DNA of 64,000 nucleotides from Sphaerisporangium sp. TRM90804 (GCF_029846175.1 NZ_JARWAC010000007.1:1-64000); one strand, 5' to 3'. Numbered from the stretch's first letter, positions 16,132-24,359 are shown. Notes: generated from the letters alone by a model not told the origin. Numbers and translations: made by a program.

Positions 16132-16822
16132 GCTGTTCTCCCCGGCCGGTCCGGCAGCGGTCGCCGGCCGCCGGGTTGGCGGCGCCGTGCGGGGTCGCGG
16201 GGGCGCAGCAGGCGTCGCCGCGCCAGGCTTCGCGGCCCTCCTTGACGGCCACGGCGGCGATGACGAGAGCGGCGATCGGGTCGGCCCACGACCAGCCGAA
16301 CAGGCTGTTGAGCGCGAGCCCCGCCAGCAGGACCGCCGACAGGTAGGTGCACAGCAACGTCTGCTTGGAGTCGGCGACCGCCGAGGCCGAGCCGAGCTCG
16401 CGACCGGCGCGGCGCTGCGCGTGGGACAGGAACGGCATCACCGCCAGGGAGAGGGCGGCCAGGACGAGGCCGGGGGTGGAGTGCTGGGCCTGGCCGGCCC
16501 CCAGGAGGGCGCGGGCGGCGTCGAAGGAGACGTAGGCGGCCAGGGCGAAGAAGGAGATCGCGATGACCCGCAGGGCGGTCCTCTCGCGCCGTTCGTGGTC
16601 GATGGCGGAGAACTGCCAGGCGACGGCGGCCGCCGAGGCGACCTCGACGACGGAGTCCAGGCCGAAGCCGATGAGCGCCGCGGAGGAGGCCATGGCGCCG
16701 GCGGTGAGGGCGACGCCCGCTTCGACGACGTTGTAGGTGATGGTCGCGGCGACCAGCAGCCGGATCCGGCGGGCCAGCGTCGCCCGCCGGGCCGGGGAGA
16801 CGGGCGGGCTGAGCGCGACCAT
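16127..16822 (-). CDS. cation-diffusion-facilitator family metal efflux transporter
   Basis: 231 residues, about six membrane helices. The CDF features are in place: an aspartate in GFGLDSVVEVASA on helix 2 and ALVIAAVAVKEGREAWRG near the end of the membrane part, with a Cys-containing tail (DACCAPATPH). It should export a divalent cation using the proton gradient. Metal choice is not fixed by sequence, but the upstream regulator looks like a Cd/Pb sensor. ATG 16822 overlaps the regulator's stop (TGATG), so the two are translationally coupled. It lacks the long cytoplasmic C-terminal domain of many CDFs and is nearer the short CDF branch found with ArsR-type genes. Confidence 0.85.
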   Translation of the reverse strand: MVALSPPVSPARRATLARRIRLLVAATITYNVVEAGVALTAGAMASSAALIGFGLDSVVEVASAAAVAWQFSAIDHERRERTALRVIAISFFALAAYVSFDAARALLGAGQAQHSTPGLVLAALSLAVMPFLSHAQRRAGRELGSASAVADSKQTLLCTYLSAVLLAGLALNSLFGWSWADPIAALVIAAVAVKEGREAWRGDACCAPATPHGAANPAAGDRCRTGRGEQR

Positions 16823-17157
16823 CAGCAGCAGCCCTTGGTTTCGGCGTCCACGCAGGTGCGGTCGGCGGCCACCGCGACCACGGCGGTGCGCAGGTCGTCG
16901 AGGGCGTGCCCGAGCCGGGCGTCGGCCAGCTCGTACCGCGTGCGCCGCCCGACCGGCACCGCGACCACCAGCCCGCAGTCGCGCAGGCACGCCAGATGGT
17001 TGGACAGCCGCGTGCGCGAGACGCCCAGCAGGTCGGCCAGGTCGGCCGGGTGCGCGGGGGCCTGCCGCAAGGCGAGCAGGATGCGGCAGCGGACGGGGTC
17101 GGCCAGCGCACGCCCGAACCGGGCCAGCACGTCGATCTCGGGGGCGATCGTCAACAT
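16822..17157 (-). CDS. CmtR-like ArsR-family metal sensor and repressor
   Basis: 111 residues with the ArsR winged helix (VRCRILLALR, DLLGVSRTRLSNHLACLRDCG). The recognition helix carries Cys-x3-Cys (ACLRDC) and the C-terminal tail carries DRTCVDAETKGCC. This is the metal-site pattern of Mycobacterium tuberculosis CmtR, which senses Cd(II)/Pb(II) with Cys57, Cys61 and Cys102. Start ATG 17157 is preferred over an upstream in-frame ATG (17172) because GGTGG precedes it and the family starts here. It probably represses its own operon with the CDF transporter through the palindromes at 17178-17205, releasing DNA on metal binding. Confidence 0.85.
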   Translation of the reverse strand: MLTIAPEIDVLARFGRALADPVRCRILLALRQAPAHPADLADLLGVSRTRLSNHLACLRDCGLVVAVPVGRRTRYELADARLGHALDDLRTAVVAVAADRTCVDAETKGCC

Positions 17158-17177
17158 GCCACCACGGTACACACTAG

Positions 17178-17205
17178 CCTGAATTCAGGAAAGCCTGAAC
17201 TCAGA
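17178..17205. promoter_or_regulatory. tandem CCTGAATTCAGG operators of the metal sensor
   Basis: A perfect 12-bp palindrome CCTGAATTCAGG (17178-17189) and a close copy CCTGAACTCAGA (17194-17205) lie 16 bp apart, 21 bp upstream of the sensor's start codon. They are the obvious binding site for the ArsR/CmtR dimer. Confidence 0.65.
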
Positions 17206-17295
17206 GGGCGGGCGGCGTCCGGGGTGTCCGGCCCGCTGGCGGCGTGGACGCCGCCACGGCCGCCCGGAGCCGTCGGGAGAACGGCCGTCGGGCAC

Positions 17296-17874
17296 CTAGC
17301 CGGTCAGCACCGACTGGACGGACTTCGTCACCATGTCGGCGGCGTCGTGCGACGGCAGGCGTCCCGCGCGCACCTCACCCGCCGCGCCGTGCAGGATGTA
17401 GTGCACGACGCTGACCAGCCAGCTGGTGGGCAGGTCGGTGCGGAAGACGCCCTGGTCCTGCCCTCGGCGGACGAGCTCGGTCATGCGCCGGACGGGGTCG
17501 GCGTGCAGTTCCCTCACCCGTCCCGCGGGCAGGACCCCCTCGGCGGCCGTCAGCAACGCCGCGGACTCGGCCACGAGCTGCCAGCTCGACGCCAGCAGGC
17601 GGGTCATGACCTCCCGGGCGTCTCCCGTCTGGTCGATGGACGACAGGACCCGCTCACCGGCGCGCAACGCGTCGACGAACGCGGCCTCCACCAGCTCGGC
17701 CCGGGTGCGGAAGTGCCCGTACAGCGTCATCCGCCCGACACCGGCGGCCCGCGCGATGTCGTCCGTGGTGGCGTTCGGGTCCGAGCTCAGCAGCTCGCGC
17801 GCCGCGGACACGATGCGGGCGATGTTGCGCTCGGCGTCGGCGCGGCGCCGTGAGCCGGCGGAGGAGACAGCCAT
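17296..17874 (-). CDS. TetR/AcrR-family repressor
   Basis: 192 residues. The N-terminal helix-turn-helix is clear (TTDDIARAAGVGRMTLYGHF); the C-terminal ligand-binding part (residues ~70-190) is variable, as in all TetR proteins. It is divergent from the MFS exporter gene at 17966, with two TACG-type palindromes in the 91-bp gap. It most likely represses both itself and the exporter until an exported compound binds. The ligand is unknown. Confidence 0.88.
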   Translation of the reverse strand: MAVSSAGSRRRADAERNIARIVSAARELLSSDPNATTDDIARAAGVGRMTLYGHFRTRAELVEAAFVDALRAGERVLSSIDQTGDAREVMTRLLASSWQLVAESAALLTAAEGVLPAGRVRELHADPVRRMTELVRRGQDQGVFRTDLPTSWLVSVVHYILHGAAGEVRAGRLPSHDAADMVTKSVQSVLTG

Positions 17875-17887
17875 GCCGCCACCCTAA

Positions 17888-17945
17888 CCCGTATGAGCAT
17901 GTACGGGTTATAGTGGCGGGCACATCTCGTACATGAGAGTACGAG
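17888..17945. promoter_or_regulatory. two TetR-type operators between tetR and MFS gene
   Basis: Operator 1: CCCGTA-N8-TACGGG (17888-17907), extended by AA/TT on the outside. Operator 2: CTCGTA-N8-TACGAG (17926-17945). They share the core CGTA-N8-TACG, and their centres are 38 bp apart. Operator 1 lies 13 bp from the repressor start, operator 2 about 20 bp from the exporter start. Confidence 0.75.
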
Positions 17946-17965
17946 TTAGCGGCTCGGAGGACTCC

Positions 17966-19375
17966 ATGACCCGACCCTCGGCACGGCAGACGGCACCCCC
18001 GGCGCCCCATCCGGCACGGTGGCGCATCCTCGGCTTTCTCGGGGTGGCGCAGCTCATGCTGATCCTCGACGTCACCGTCGTCGCCATCGCGCTGCCGCAC
18101 ATCGGCACCGACCTCGGGCTCGGCCGTGAGGCGCTGACCTGGACGGTCAGCGCCTACACCCTCACCTTCGGCGGGCTGATGCTGCTCGGCGGCCGGATCA
18201 CCGACCTGCTGGGCGCCAAGCGGGTGGTGCTCGCCGGGCTCGTCCTGTTCACCGCCGCGTCACTGGTCACCGGGCTCGCCGGATCCGCGGGCACGCTGGT
18301 GGGCGGCCGCGTCGCGCAGGGGGTGGCGGCGGCACTCCTGTCGCCCGCGGCCCTGTCGCTGGTGGTCACGCTGTTCGACGGAGAGGAGCGGAACAAGGCC
18401 CTGGGTGTCTGGTCCGCGCTCGGCGGCGGCGGGGCCGCCCTCGGCGTCCTGCTCGGCGGGCTGCTCACCGCCGGCCCCGGGTGGCCGTGGGTCTTCTACG
18501 TCAACGTGCCCATCGGCCTGGTGATCGCCGTGCTGCTCGCCGCCCTCCTGCCGGCCGGGTCGCCCGCGCCCGCCGGCCGGCCCCGGCTCGACGTTCTCGG
18601 CGCGATCCTGGTGACGGCCTCCTCCGCGTCGCTGATCTACGCGTTCATCGCCGCCGGTGACAGAGGATGGCTCACCGCGCTCACCGGGGCGCTCGTCCTG
18701 GCGGCGGCCGTGGGTTACGCGCTGTTCGTCCTGTGGCAGAGGCGGGCGCGGTCGCCGCTGATGGACGTCCGGCTGCTGGCCCGCCGGCCCGTGGCCACCG
18801 GCGCCTTCCTCATCCTGATGGCGACGGCGCTGATGATCGCGGTGTTCTTCCTGGGCACCTTCTACTTCCAGCACGCTCAGGGATACGGCGCGCTGCACAC
18901 GGGGGTGCTGTTCCTGCCGGTGGCGCTGGCGACGATGCTCGGCGCCAACCTGACCGGACGCGTGCTCGGCCGATGGGGCGGACGCCGGCTGGCCGTCGCG
19001 GGTCTGACGGTCTCGGCGATCGGCATGGCCATCCCGGCGGTGTCGATCAGCCCGCTCAGCGTGGTGGCCGGCGTGGCGGTCGCGGCGGCCGGCGCCGGCG
19101 CGATGTTCGTCATCGCCTCGGCGACCGCACTCGGCCAGGTCGCCCCGCACGAGGCCGGCGTCGCCTCCGGCATCGTGAGCACCTTCCACGAGTTCGGCGC
19201 CTCCATCGGAGCCGCCGTCGTGTCGAGCGTCGCGGCCGCGAGCCTGGCCGGAACCACGTTGACCGGCTTCACCAGCGGCTTCACCGTGGCGGCGCTCGCC
19301 GCCCTCGCCGCCGCCGTCGCCGCCGCCCTGGTGACCCCCCGACGATCGGAGCGGCGCGCGCAAGCCCTCTCCTAG
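17966..19375 (+). CDS. MFS drug/metabolite exporter, DHA2-like
   Basis: 469 residues with about fourteen membrane helices. Motif D1 (LDVTVVAIALPHI), motif A (GGRITDLLGAKRVV) and motif B (RVAQGVAAALLSPAALSLV) identify a proton-driven DHA2-type exporter of the EmrB/QacA kind. Start ATG 17966 follows CGGAGG by 5 nt; a start 33 nt upstream would overlap the operator. It forms a regulated pair with the divergent TetR gene. Substrate unknown. Confidence 0.88.
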   Translation: MTRPSARQTAPPAPHPARWRILGFLGVAQLMLILDVTVVAIALPHIGTDLGLGREALTWTVSAYTLTFGGLMLLGGRITDLLGAKRVVLAGLVLFTAASLVTGLAGSAGTLVGGRVAQGVAAALLSPAALSLVVTLFDGEERNKALGVWSALGGGGAALGVLLGGLLTAGPGWPWVFYVNVPIGLVIAVLLAALLPAGSPAPAGRPRLDVLGAILVTASSASLIYAFIAAGDRGWLTALTGALVLAAAVGYALFVLWQRRARSPLMDVRLLARRPVATGAFLILMATALMIAVFFLGTFYFQHAQGYGALHTGVLFLPVALATMLGANLTGRVLGRWGGRRLAVAGLTVSAIGMAIPAVSISPLSVVAGVAVAAAGAGAMFVIASATALGQVAPHEAGVASGIVSTFHEFGASIGAAVVSSVAAASLAGTTLTGFTSGFTVAALAALAAAVAAALVTPRRSERRAQALS

Positions 19376-19471
19376 TCCCGCCGTCGCGCAGGTGGACGAG
19401 ATACCGGTACCCCTGTGGCGGTGAAGTGCGCGTTGGCCGGTCATGGCGCCGCATGGGATGATTGCGGCGCC

Positions 19472-20035
19472 ATGCCAGCCATGATCCCCCTTCGCGCCCT
19501 CAGGGCGGCCGTGTTCGCGGTGGTCTCCGTCATGCTGGGCGTGTGCGCGCACACGCTCGCGGGCGGGTCGGTCTCGGGGCTCGCGGTGCTGGCGGCGTGG
19601 GGGACGTCCTTCCTACCCGCGTGGCTTCTCGCCGGGCGCGAACGCTCCGCGGCGGTGATCGCGCCGTCGCTGGCGCTCGCGCAGGCGGCACTGCACCTGC
19701 TGTTCTCGCTCGCGCACGCCGTCGAGCCGGTCGTGGCGCACGACCCGGGGCACGTCCACTCCGGGCTGGTGCCCGGTCTCGGCATGCTCCTCACCCACGC
19801 GTGGGCCGTCGGGATGACGGCCCTTTGGCTGTCGCGGGGCGAAGCGGCGCTCTGGTCGCTGCTGCGACGGCTGGCCGTCCGGCTGTTCATCGCGTTCGCC
19901 GTCCACCTCGACCCCGCCCGGGCCGCGATCGTCGTCCCCCCGGCCGAGCGTCGTGTCATCCCGCGCCTGCCGCTGCTCGTCCACGAGATGCGCCGGCGCG
20001 GCCCTCCCGGTGGTGTCCGCACCGTCTCCGCCTGA
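19472..20035 (+). CDS. small membrane protein of a copper-linked operon
   Basis: 187 residues with four or five hydrophobic segments (AVFAVVSVMLGVCAHTLAGG; LAQAALHLLFSLAHAVE; MLLTHAWAVGMTALWLSRG) and a basic cytoplasmic tail. Histidines sit in or near the membrane segments (His in CAHTL, LHLLFSLAH, HDPGHVHSG, LLTHAW), which could bind metal. I do not recognise a named family. It precedes the copper chaperone and DyP peroxidase genes in the same direction, so a part in copper supply or heme/peroxidase function is suggested by context only. ATG 19472 gives a sensible N terminus; an earlier start would be 19 codons longer. Confidence 0.7.
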   Translation: MPAMIPLRALRAAVFAVVSVMLGVCAHTLAGGSVSGLAVLAAWGTSFLPAWLLAGRERSAAVIAPSLALAQAALHLLFSLAHAVEPVVAHDPGHVHSGLVPGLGMLLTHAWAVGMTALWLSRGEAALWSLLRRLAVRLFIAFAVHLDPARAAIVVPPAERRVIPRLPLLVHEMRRRGPPGGVRTVSA

Positions 20036-20143
20036 TCCAGCGCGGCGGCGCGGTGCGCGCGATTCCCTCCCCCACCCCGTGACCGCGGGGTGCCGCCGGC
20101 GTGCGCGCCGGCCCGAATCCGTGCCACACCAGAAGGGCTTCTC

Positions 20144-20692
20144 ATGTTCTCCCGTGTCATCGTCGTGCTCGTAGGCCTGGCGGCGCTCACCGCGTGCGCG
20201 TCCGGGGAAACCACCTCCTCCCCGGCGGCGGCGCCCACCGTGGCCGCCTCCGCGCCGGCCTCGCCGTCCGCACCCGCGCCGGCGCTCGTCATCACCGATC
20301 CCTGGGTGAAGACCGCGGAAAAGGGGATGTCGGCCGCCTTCGGCACCCTGGTCAACAACACCGACGCCGACCTCACGATCGTCTCCGGGGCCACCCCGGT
20401 GTCGGCCGTGGTCGAGCTGCACGAGGTCGTGCAGGCCGACGGCAAGATGGTCATGCAGCCCAAGAAGGGCGGCTTCGTCATCCCGGCCCGCGGCTCACAC
20501 GTGCTGGAGCCCGGTGGCGACCACATCATGCTCATGAAGGTCACCGAAGCGGTGAAGGCGGGCGCCGAGGTCCCGTTCACGCTGACGCTCAAGGACGGCG
20601 CCACCTTCGAGTTCACCGCCCTCGGCAAGGACTTCGCCGGCGGCAACGAGGACTACCAGCCGGAGATGGACATGGGCGGCGAGAATGGCTGA
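20144..20692 (+). CDS. PCu(A)C-type periplasmic copper chaperone lipoprotein
   Basis: 182 residues. A lipobox (LTAC, Cys17) is followed by an Ala/Pro/Ser linker and the PCu(A)C domain. The Cu(I) ligands are visible: His in VVELHEVV, Met in GKMVMQ, and His/Met in GGDHIMLM, the H-M-x(n)-H-x-M pattern. Such proteins carry Cu(I) outside the membrane to cytochrome oxidase or other copper proteins; the Streptomyces homologue is called ECuC. The start ATG 20144 has AGAAGGG upstream. The stop overlaps the next start by 8 nt, so it is coupled to the DyP peroxidase gene. Confidence 0.9.
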   Translation: MFSRVIVVLVGLAALTACASGETTSSPAAAPTVAASAPASPSAPAPALVITDPWVKTAEKGMSAAFGTLVNNTDADLTIVSGATPVSAVVELHEVVQADGKMVMQPKKGGFVIPARGSHVLEPGGDHIMLMKVTEAVKAGAEVPFTLTLKDGATFEFTALGKDFAGGNEDYQPEMDMGGENG

Positions 20693-21893
20693 CCGGCCGG
20701 CCGAGGTGCCGCGGCCGGAGCCCGCTCCCGGGCTCCGGCTGTCGCGCAGAGGACTGTTCACCGGAGGCGCCGCCGTCGCGGTGGGTGTGGTCGCGACCGG
20801 GACCGCGGCGGCGGACGCCGTCCGCCGGGGTGACGCGCCCGTCACGGACGGCACCGCCGTCGAGCCGTTCCACGGCCCCCGGCAGGCCGGCGTCGCCACC
20901 CCACCGCAGGCGCACGCCGTGTTCGCCGGGTTCGACCTGCGCGACGGGGTCGACCGTGAGGGGGTGTCCCGGCTGATGCGGCTGCTCACCGACGACGCCC
21001 GCCGGCTCACCCAGGGCCGGCCCGCACTGGCCGACACCGAACCCCAGCTCGCGGCCCTGCCCGCCCGGCTGACCGTCACGTTCGGCTTCGGCTCCGGCCT
21101 TTACGCCGCGGCCGGAGCCGGCGGACGGCCCGCGGCGTTGCCGGCGTTCACGGTCGACAGGCTGGAACGCCGGTGGAGCGGCGGCGACCTGCTGGTGCAG
21201 ATCTGCGCGGACGACCCGCTGACCGTCGCCCACACGCTGCGCATGATCGTCAAGGACACACGGTCGTTCGCGACCGTCCGCTGGAGCCAGCGCGGCTTCC
21301 GGCAGGCCGCGCACTCCCGCAAGCCCGGCCTGACCCAGCGCAACGTGCTGGGCCAGCTCGACGGGACCGCCAACCCCGCGCCCGGGACGCCGGAGTTCGA
21401 CCGGGCCGTGTGGGCGCCCGACGGCGGCACCACGCTCGTGCTGCGAAGGATCCGCGTCAACATGGAGACGTGGGACGCCGCCGACGCCGTGGCCAAGGAG
21501 TTCACCATCGGCCGGCGGCTCGGCGACGGCGCCCCGCTCACCGGGCGGACGGAACGCGACGAGCCCGACTTCGCCCGGCTCGGCGCCGCGGGGTTCCCGG
21601 TGATCTCCGAGTTCGCCCACATCAGGCGCGCCCGCGTCGACGACCCGGCCGTGCGCATCCTTCGTCGTGTCTACAACTACGACGAAGGGGTCACCCGCGA
21701 CGGCGTCGCGGACACCGGGCTGCTGTTCGCCTCCTACCAGGCCGACGTCGCCCGCCAGTTCGTGCCCATCCAACGGCGCCTGGCCGAGGCCGACCTGCTG
21801 AACGAGTGGACGACGCCGGTCGGCTCGGCCGTGTTCACCATCCCGCCGGGGTGCGGCCCGGACGGCTGGATCGGGGAGGGCGTGCTGGCCTGA
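20685..21893 (+). CDS. Tat-exported DyP-type heme peroxidase (DtpA/EfeB type)
   Basis: 402 residues. A twin-arginine signal SRRGLFTGG (residues 20-28) leads to the two ferredoxin-like halves of a dye-decolourising peroxidase. The GxxDG motif is GQLDG with the distal Asp226; the proximal heme ligand is His312 in EFAHIRRAR; the distal Arg is in the NYDEG region (LRRVYNYDEG). In Streptomyces lividans the homologous DtpA is encoded next to a PCu(A)C chaperone and is needed for maturation of the copper oxidase GlxA; the gene order here is the same except that no sco gene is present. It acts outside the cell after folding in the cytoplasm with heme. Confidence 0.9.
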   Translation: MADRPAEVPRPEPAPGLRLSRRGLFTGGAAVAVGVVATGTAAADAVRRGDAPVTDGTAVEPFHGPRQAGVATPPQAHAVFAGFDLRDGVDREGVSRLMRLLTDDARRLTQGRPALADTEPQLAALPARLTVTFGFGSGLYAAAGAGGRPAALPAFTVDRLERRWSGGDLLVQICADDPLTVAHTLRMIVKDTRSFATVRWSQRGFRQAAHSRKPGLTQRNVLGQLDGTANPAPGTPEFDRAVWAPDGGTTLVLRRIRVNMETWDAADAVAKEFTIGRRLGDGAPLTGRTERDEPDFARLGAAGFPVISEFAHIRRARVDDPAVRILRRVYNYDEGVTRDGVADTGLLFASYQADVARQFVPIQRRLAEADLLNEWTTPVGSAVFTIPPGCGPDGWIGEGVLA

Positions 21894-21895
21894 CC

Positions 21896-21926
21896 CACAG
21901 GCCCACAGGCCCACAGGCCCACACGC
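21896..21926 (+). repeat. short tandem repeat, 8-bp unit
   Basis: CCCACAGG is repeated almost four times directly after the DyP peroxidase stop codon. It is a simple repeat likely to vary in copy number, with no function seen. Confidence 0.6.
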
Positions 21927-21977
21927 CTGAACGACCCGGCCGGCGGCATCGGCGGCCGCGTCGAGGCGGTGCGTCGC

Positions 21978-23078
21978 TCAGCCTGGCGACGCGGCGATCT
22001 CGACGCGGTCGCTCTCGCGGCCGGACAGGAAGGAGGCCAGCGCGCTCCCCTGCTCGGCCACGGCGGTGCGGTCGGCCCGGGAGAAGGGGCGCAGCGGCCT
22101 GACGGTCACGGCGCCGGTCTCGACGGTCCAGGTGGCGGCGACGCGGCCGTCCACCAGGACGACGCGGGCGCCGGCGACCGACAGGCCGCGGTGGGCGTCG
22201 TCGATGACGCGGGTGCGGTCGTGGTAGCCGAGGATCGTGTTGTCGAACGCCGGGAGGAACCGCACCGGGGCGGGGGTGGCGGGGTCGGGGCGCGGGGCGC
22301 CGGGGAGGTCGAGCAGTTCGCGGCCTCGTTCGTCGCGGAAGGCGACCAGCTCCTCGCGTATGGCCGCCACCGCGGCCGGCAGTCCGGCCAGGCCGCACCA
22401 GGCGCGCAGGTCGGCCGTGGCGGCGGGGCCGAACGCGGCCAGGTAGCGCCGCACCAGCGCCTGGCCGACCGGGTCGGATCCGTCCGGGGACGGCGGGTCG
22501 ATCTCGCGTCCCAGCCAGGAGGAGAGCGGGGCGTTGCGCACTCCCCCTCTCGTGCGCCACAGCCCGCGCGGCGGCAGCTGCGCCGTCGGGACGAGGGCGG
22601 CGATCAGCATCTCGCCCAGCGCCCGAGGCCCGGGCGCCGGCCAGCGATCGGCCAGTGCCCGGGCCAGCTCGGGCATCGAGCGGGGCCGGCCGTCGGCCAG
22701 CACCGCCCGGCCCGCCGCCGCGAGCTCGTCGAGGTCCACCCCGGCCAGTTCACGGCGGTAGGTGCCGAGCACCCGCTGGCGCAGCATGGGGTCGTGGCGG
22801 GCACGCCAGGCCACGACGTCGTCGGCGGTGAGCAGGTGGACGGTGCGGCGCATCAGGTGGGTGCGCACCACGCCTCGCCCGGTCAGCAGGGCGTCCAGCG
22901 CCGCCGGGTCGAACGCGCGCAGCCGCGACCAGAGGCCGACGAACGGTTCCTGCGGTTCCTGCGCCTGCAGGCCGCACAGGTGCGCGACGGCGTCCTGGAC
23001 CGGCAGGTCGGAGCGGTCGAGCAGCAGCTGCCGGGCGAGCGTCGCGCGGTTCAGCGCCCGGGTGTCGAGAACGGTCAT
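21978..23078 (-). CDS. winged-helix protein of the AlkZ-like (HTH_42) family
   Basis: 366 residues. The N-terminal part contains HLCGLQAQEPQEPF, corresponding to the Q-x-Q motif that in AlkZ, a DNA glycosylase that unhooks interstrand cross-links, is the catalytic motif. LLTADDVVAWRARHDP and FLPAFDNTILGYHDRTRVI are further family blocks. The Streptomyces AlkZ protects against azinomycin; most family members have no assigned lesion. Start ATG 23078. Convergent with the peroxidase operon and divergent from the reductase at 23436, without operon partners. Confidence 0.82.
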   Translation of the reverse strand: MTVLDTRALNRATLARQLLLDRSDLPVQDAVAHLCGLQAQEPQEPFVGLWSRLRAFDPAALDALLTGRGVVRTHLMRRTVHLLTADDVVAWRARHDPMLRQRVLGTYRRELAGVDLDELAAAGRAVLADGRPRSMPELARALADRWPAPGPRALGEMLIAALVPTAQLPPRGLWRTRGGVRNAPLSSWLGREIDPPSPDGSDPVGQALVRRYLAAFGPAATADLRAWCGLAGLPAAVAAIREELVAFRDERGRELLDLPGAPRPDPATPAPVRFLPAFDNTILGYHDRTRVIDDAHRGLSVAGARVVLVDGRVAATWTVETGAVTVRPLRPFSRADRTAVAEQGSALASFLSGRESDRVEIAASPG

Positions 23079-23435
23079 CGGCTCCCGCCGCGTCGCGCTC
23101 GCCGGCCGATCACCGGCGCGCGTCTGTGGTCGTTGACTGGCACCCGACCACGGTCGCAGCAGAAGAGGCCAGGAAGTGGCCGCTTCTGGGAGCGATGCGG
23201 GTCTCCCGCCGAAGACTTCGGCGCGACCGTCGTCTCTCGCACCGGAGAGAGTGAGGCCGCGACGACCCACAGCCGAAGCGGGAAACCGCGACCATCTCAC
23301 GCACCGGAGCGGGAGGCCCGCGACGCCGGCGCCGCGACCGGTTCGGACGCGACGCCGCGTCCCGGGCCGAGGAGCGCGGCGAACGCCGGCCGTGCGGTGA
23401 GGAATCACCGGGCGCGGGCGCGGGTTACCCCGACC
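23079..23435. other. 357-bp divergent intergenic region with palindromes
   Basis: It separates the AlkZ-like gene and the NADP-binding gene. It holds a 17-bp palindrome centred at 23215 (CGCCGAAG-A-CTTCGGCG, 23207-23223), a hairpin CTCTC-N6-GAGAG just after it, and an imperfect direct repeat around GCACCGGAG (near 23240 and 23300). No gene is seen. The palindrome could be an operator for either gene. Confidence 0.45.
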
Positions 23436-24116
23436 ATGACCACAATCGCTTTCATCGGCAGCGGCAACATCGGCGGCACCCTGGCCCGGCTGTCCGTCGC
23501 GGCCGGCCACGACGTCGTGCTGAGCAACTCGCGCGGCCCGGAGACGTTGAAGGACCTGGTCGCCGAGCTCGGGCCGAAGGCCCGCGCGGCGACGGCGGCC
23601 GAGGCCGCCGCGGCGGGAGACCTGGTGGTCGTCAGCGTCCCGCTGCGCGCCTACCGCGACGTCCCGGTGGAGCCGCTCGCCGGCAAGCCGGTGCTGGACA
23701 CCAACAACTACTACCCCGACCGCGACGGTACCTTCCCCGAGCTGGAGGACGCGTCGGCCACGTCCAGCGGGCTGCTGCAGCGGCACCTGCCGGCGTCCAA
23801 GGTCGTCAAGGTCTTCAACAACATCTACTCCGTCCACCTGCTGAGCCTGCCCCGCCCCGCCGGCGCCCCCGACCGCAGCGCCCTTCCGATCGCCGGCGAC
23901 GACGCCTCCGCCAAGGCCACCGCCACCGCGTACCTCGACGCGATCGGCTACGACGCCGTGGACGCGGGCACACTGGCCGACAGCTGGCGCTTCCAGCCCG
24001 GCACCCCCGCGTACGGCGGCCTCTACGGCGGCGACGCCGAGCACTTCTGGGAGTCCCCGGGCGTCCCCGCCGGCGCCACCGCCCTCCGCGCGGCCCTGGA
24101 GGAGGCCAAGCGGTGA
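23436..24116 (+). CDS. NADP-binding oxidoreductase, F420:NADP reductase-like
   Basis: 226 residues with an N-terminal Rossmann fold: IAFIGSGNIGGTLARL is the nucleotide-binding loop and VVLSNSRGPETL is the NADP-specific region (SNSRG, as in F420-dependent NADP reductases). LVVVSVPLRAY and VVKVFNNIYSVHL are typical of the family. Many actinobacterial members move hydride between F420H2 and NADP, but the close relatives include plain NADP-binding proteins, so the F420 link is only probable. ATG 23436; TTACCC lies about 6 nt before it and the ribosome site is poor. Confidence 0.8.
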   Translation: MTTIAFIGSGNIGGTLARLSVAAGHDVVLSNSRGPETLKDLVAELGPKARAATAAEAAAAGDLVVVSVPLRAYRDVPVEPLAGKPVLDTNNYYPDRDGTFPELEDASATSSGLLQRHLPASKVVKVFNNIYSVHLLSLPRPAGAPDRSALPIAGDDASAKATATAYLDAIGYDAVDAGTLADSWRFQPGTPAYGGLYGGDAEHFWESPGVPAGATALRAALEEAKR

Positions 24117-24182
24117 GAGCACCGGGCCGGCGAACGGGCCGATGAGCGCGCGGGCCTCTCGGCCGCTGTGGCGGCGATTTTT

Positions 24183-24198
24183 TGGACTTGACAGTCCA
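24183..24198. promoter_or_regulatory. TGGACT-N4-AGTCCA operator with T-rich flanks
   Basis: A perfect inverted repeat, TGGACT and AGTCCA around TGAC, sits inside runs of T, and its centre reads as a -35 box (TTGACA). TetR-family repressors often bind such sites over their own promoters. No tetR gene lies next to it; the nearest downstream gene is the aldo/keto reductase, 162 bp away. A 7-bp hairpin (GGCGGGG/CCCCGCC, near 24285-24306) lies between the two. Confidence 0.55.
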
Positions 24199-24359
24199 TT
24201 TTTGGCTGCGCAAGCTGTGGAGCGCACGGCCGGGGAGGCGGGGGATCCCTCGCCCGCCGGCGACGAAACACTGGTTCGCGAGTGCGGCGGGGATGCGACC
24301 CCGCCGAGGACGACGAAGGTCTCACCGCCCGCGAGCCGCATCTGAACGGAGTACCGGTC

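Noticed and set aside
21896-21926. Possible CRISPR or attachment-site repeat
   Set aside because: The unit is 8 bp with no spacers; it is only a simple tandem repeat.
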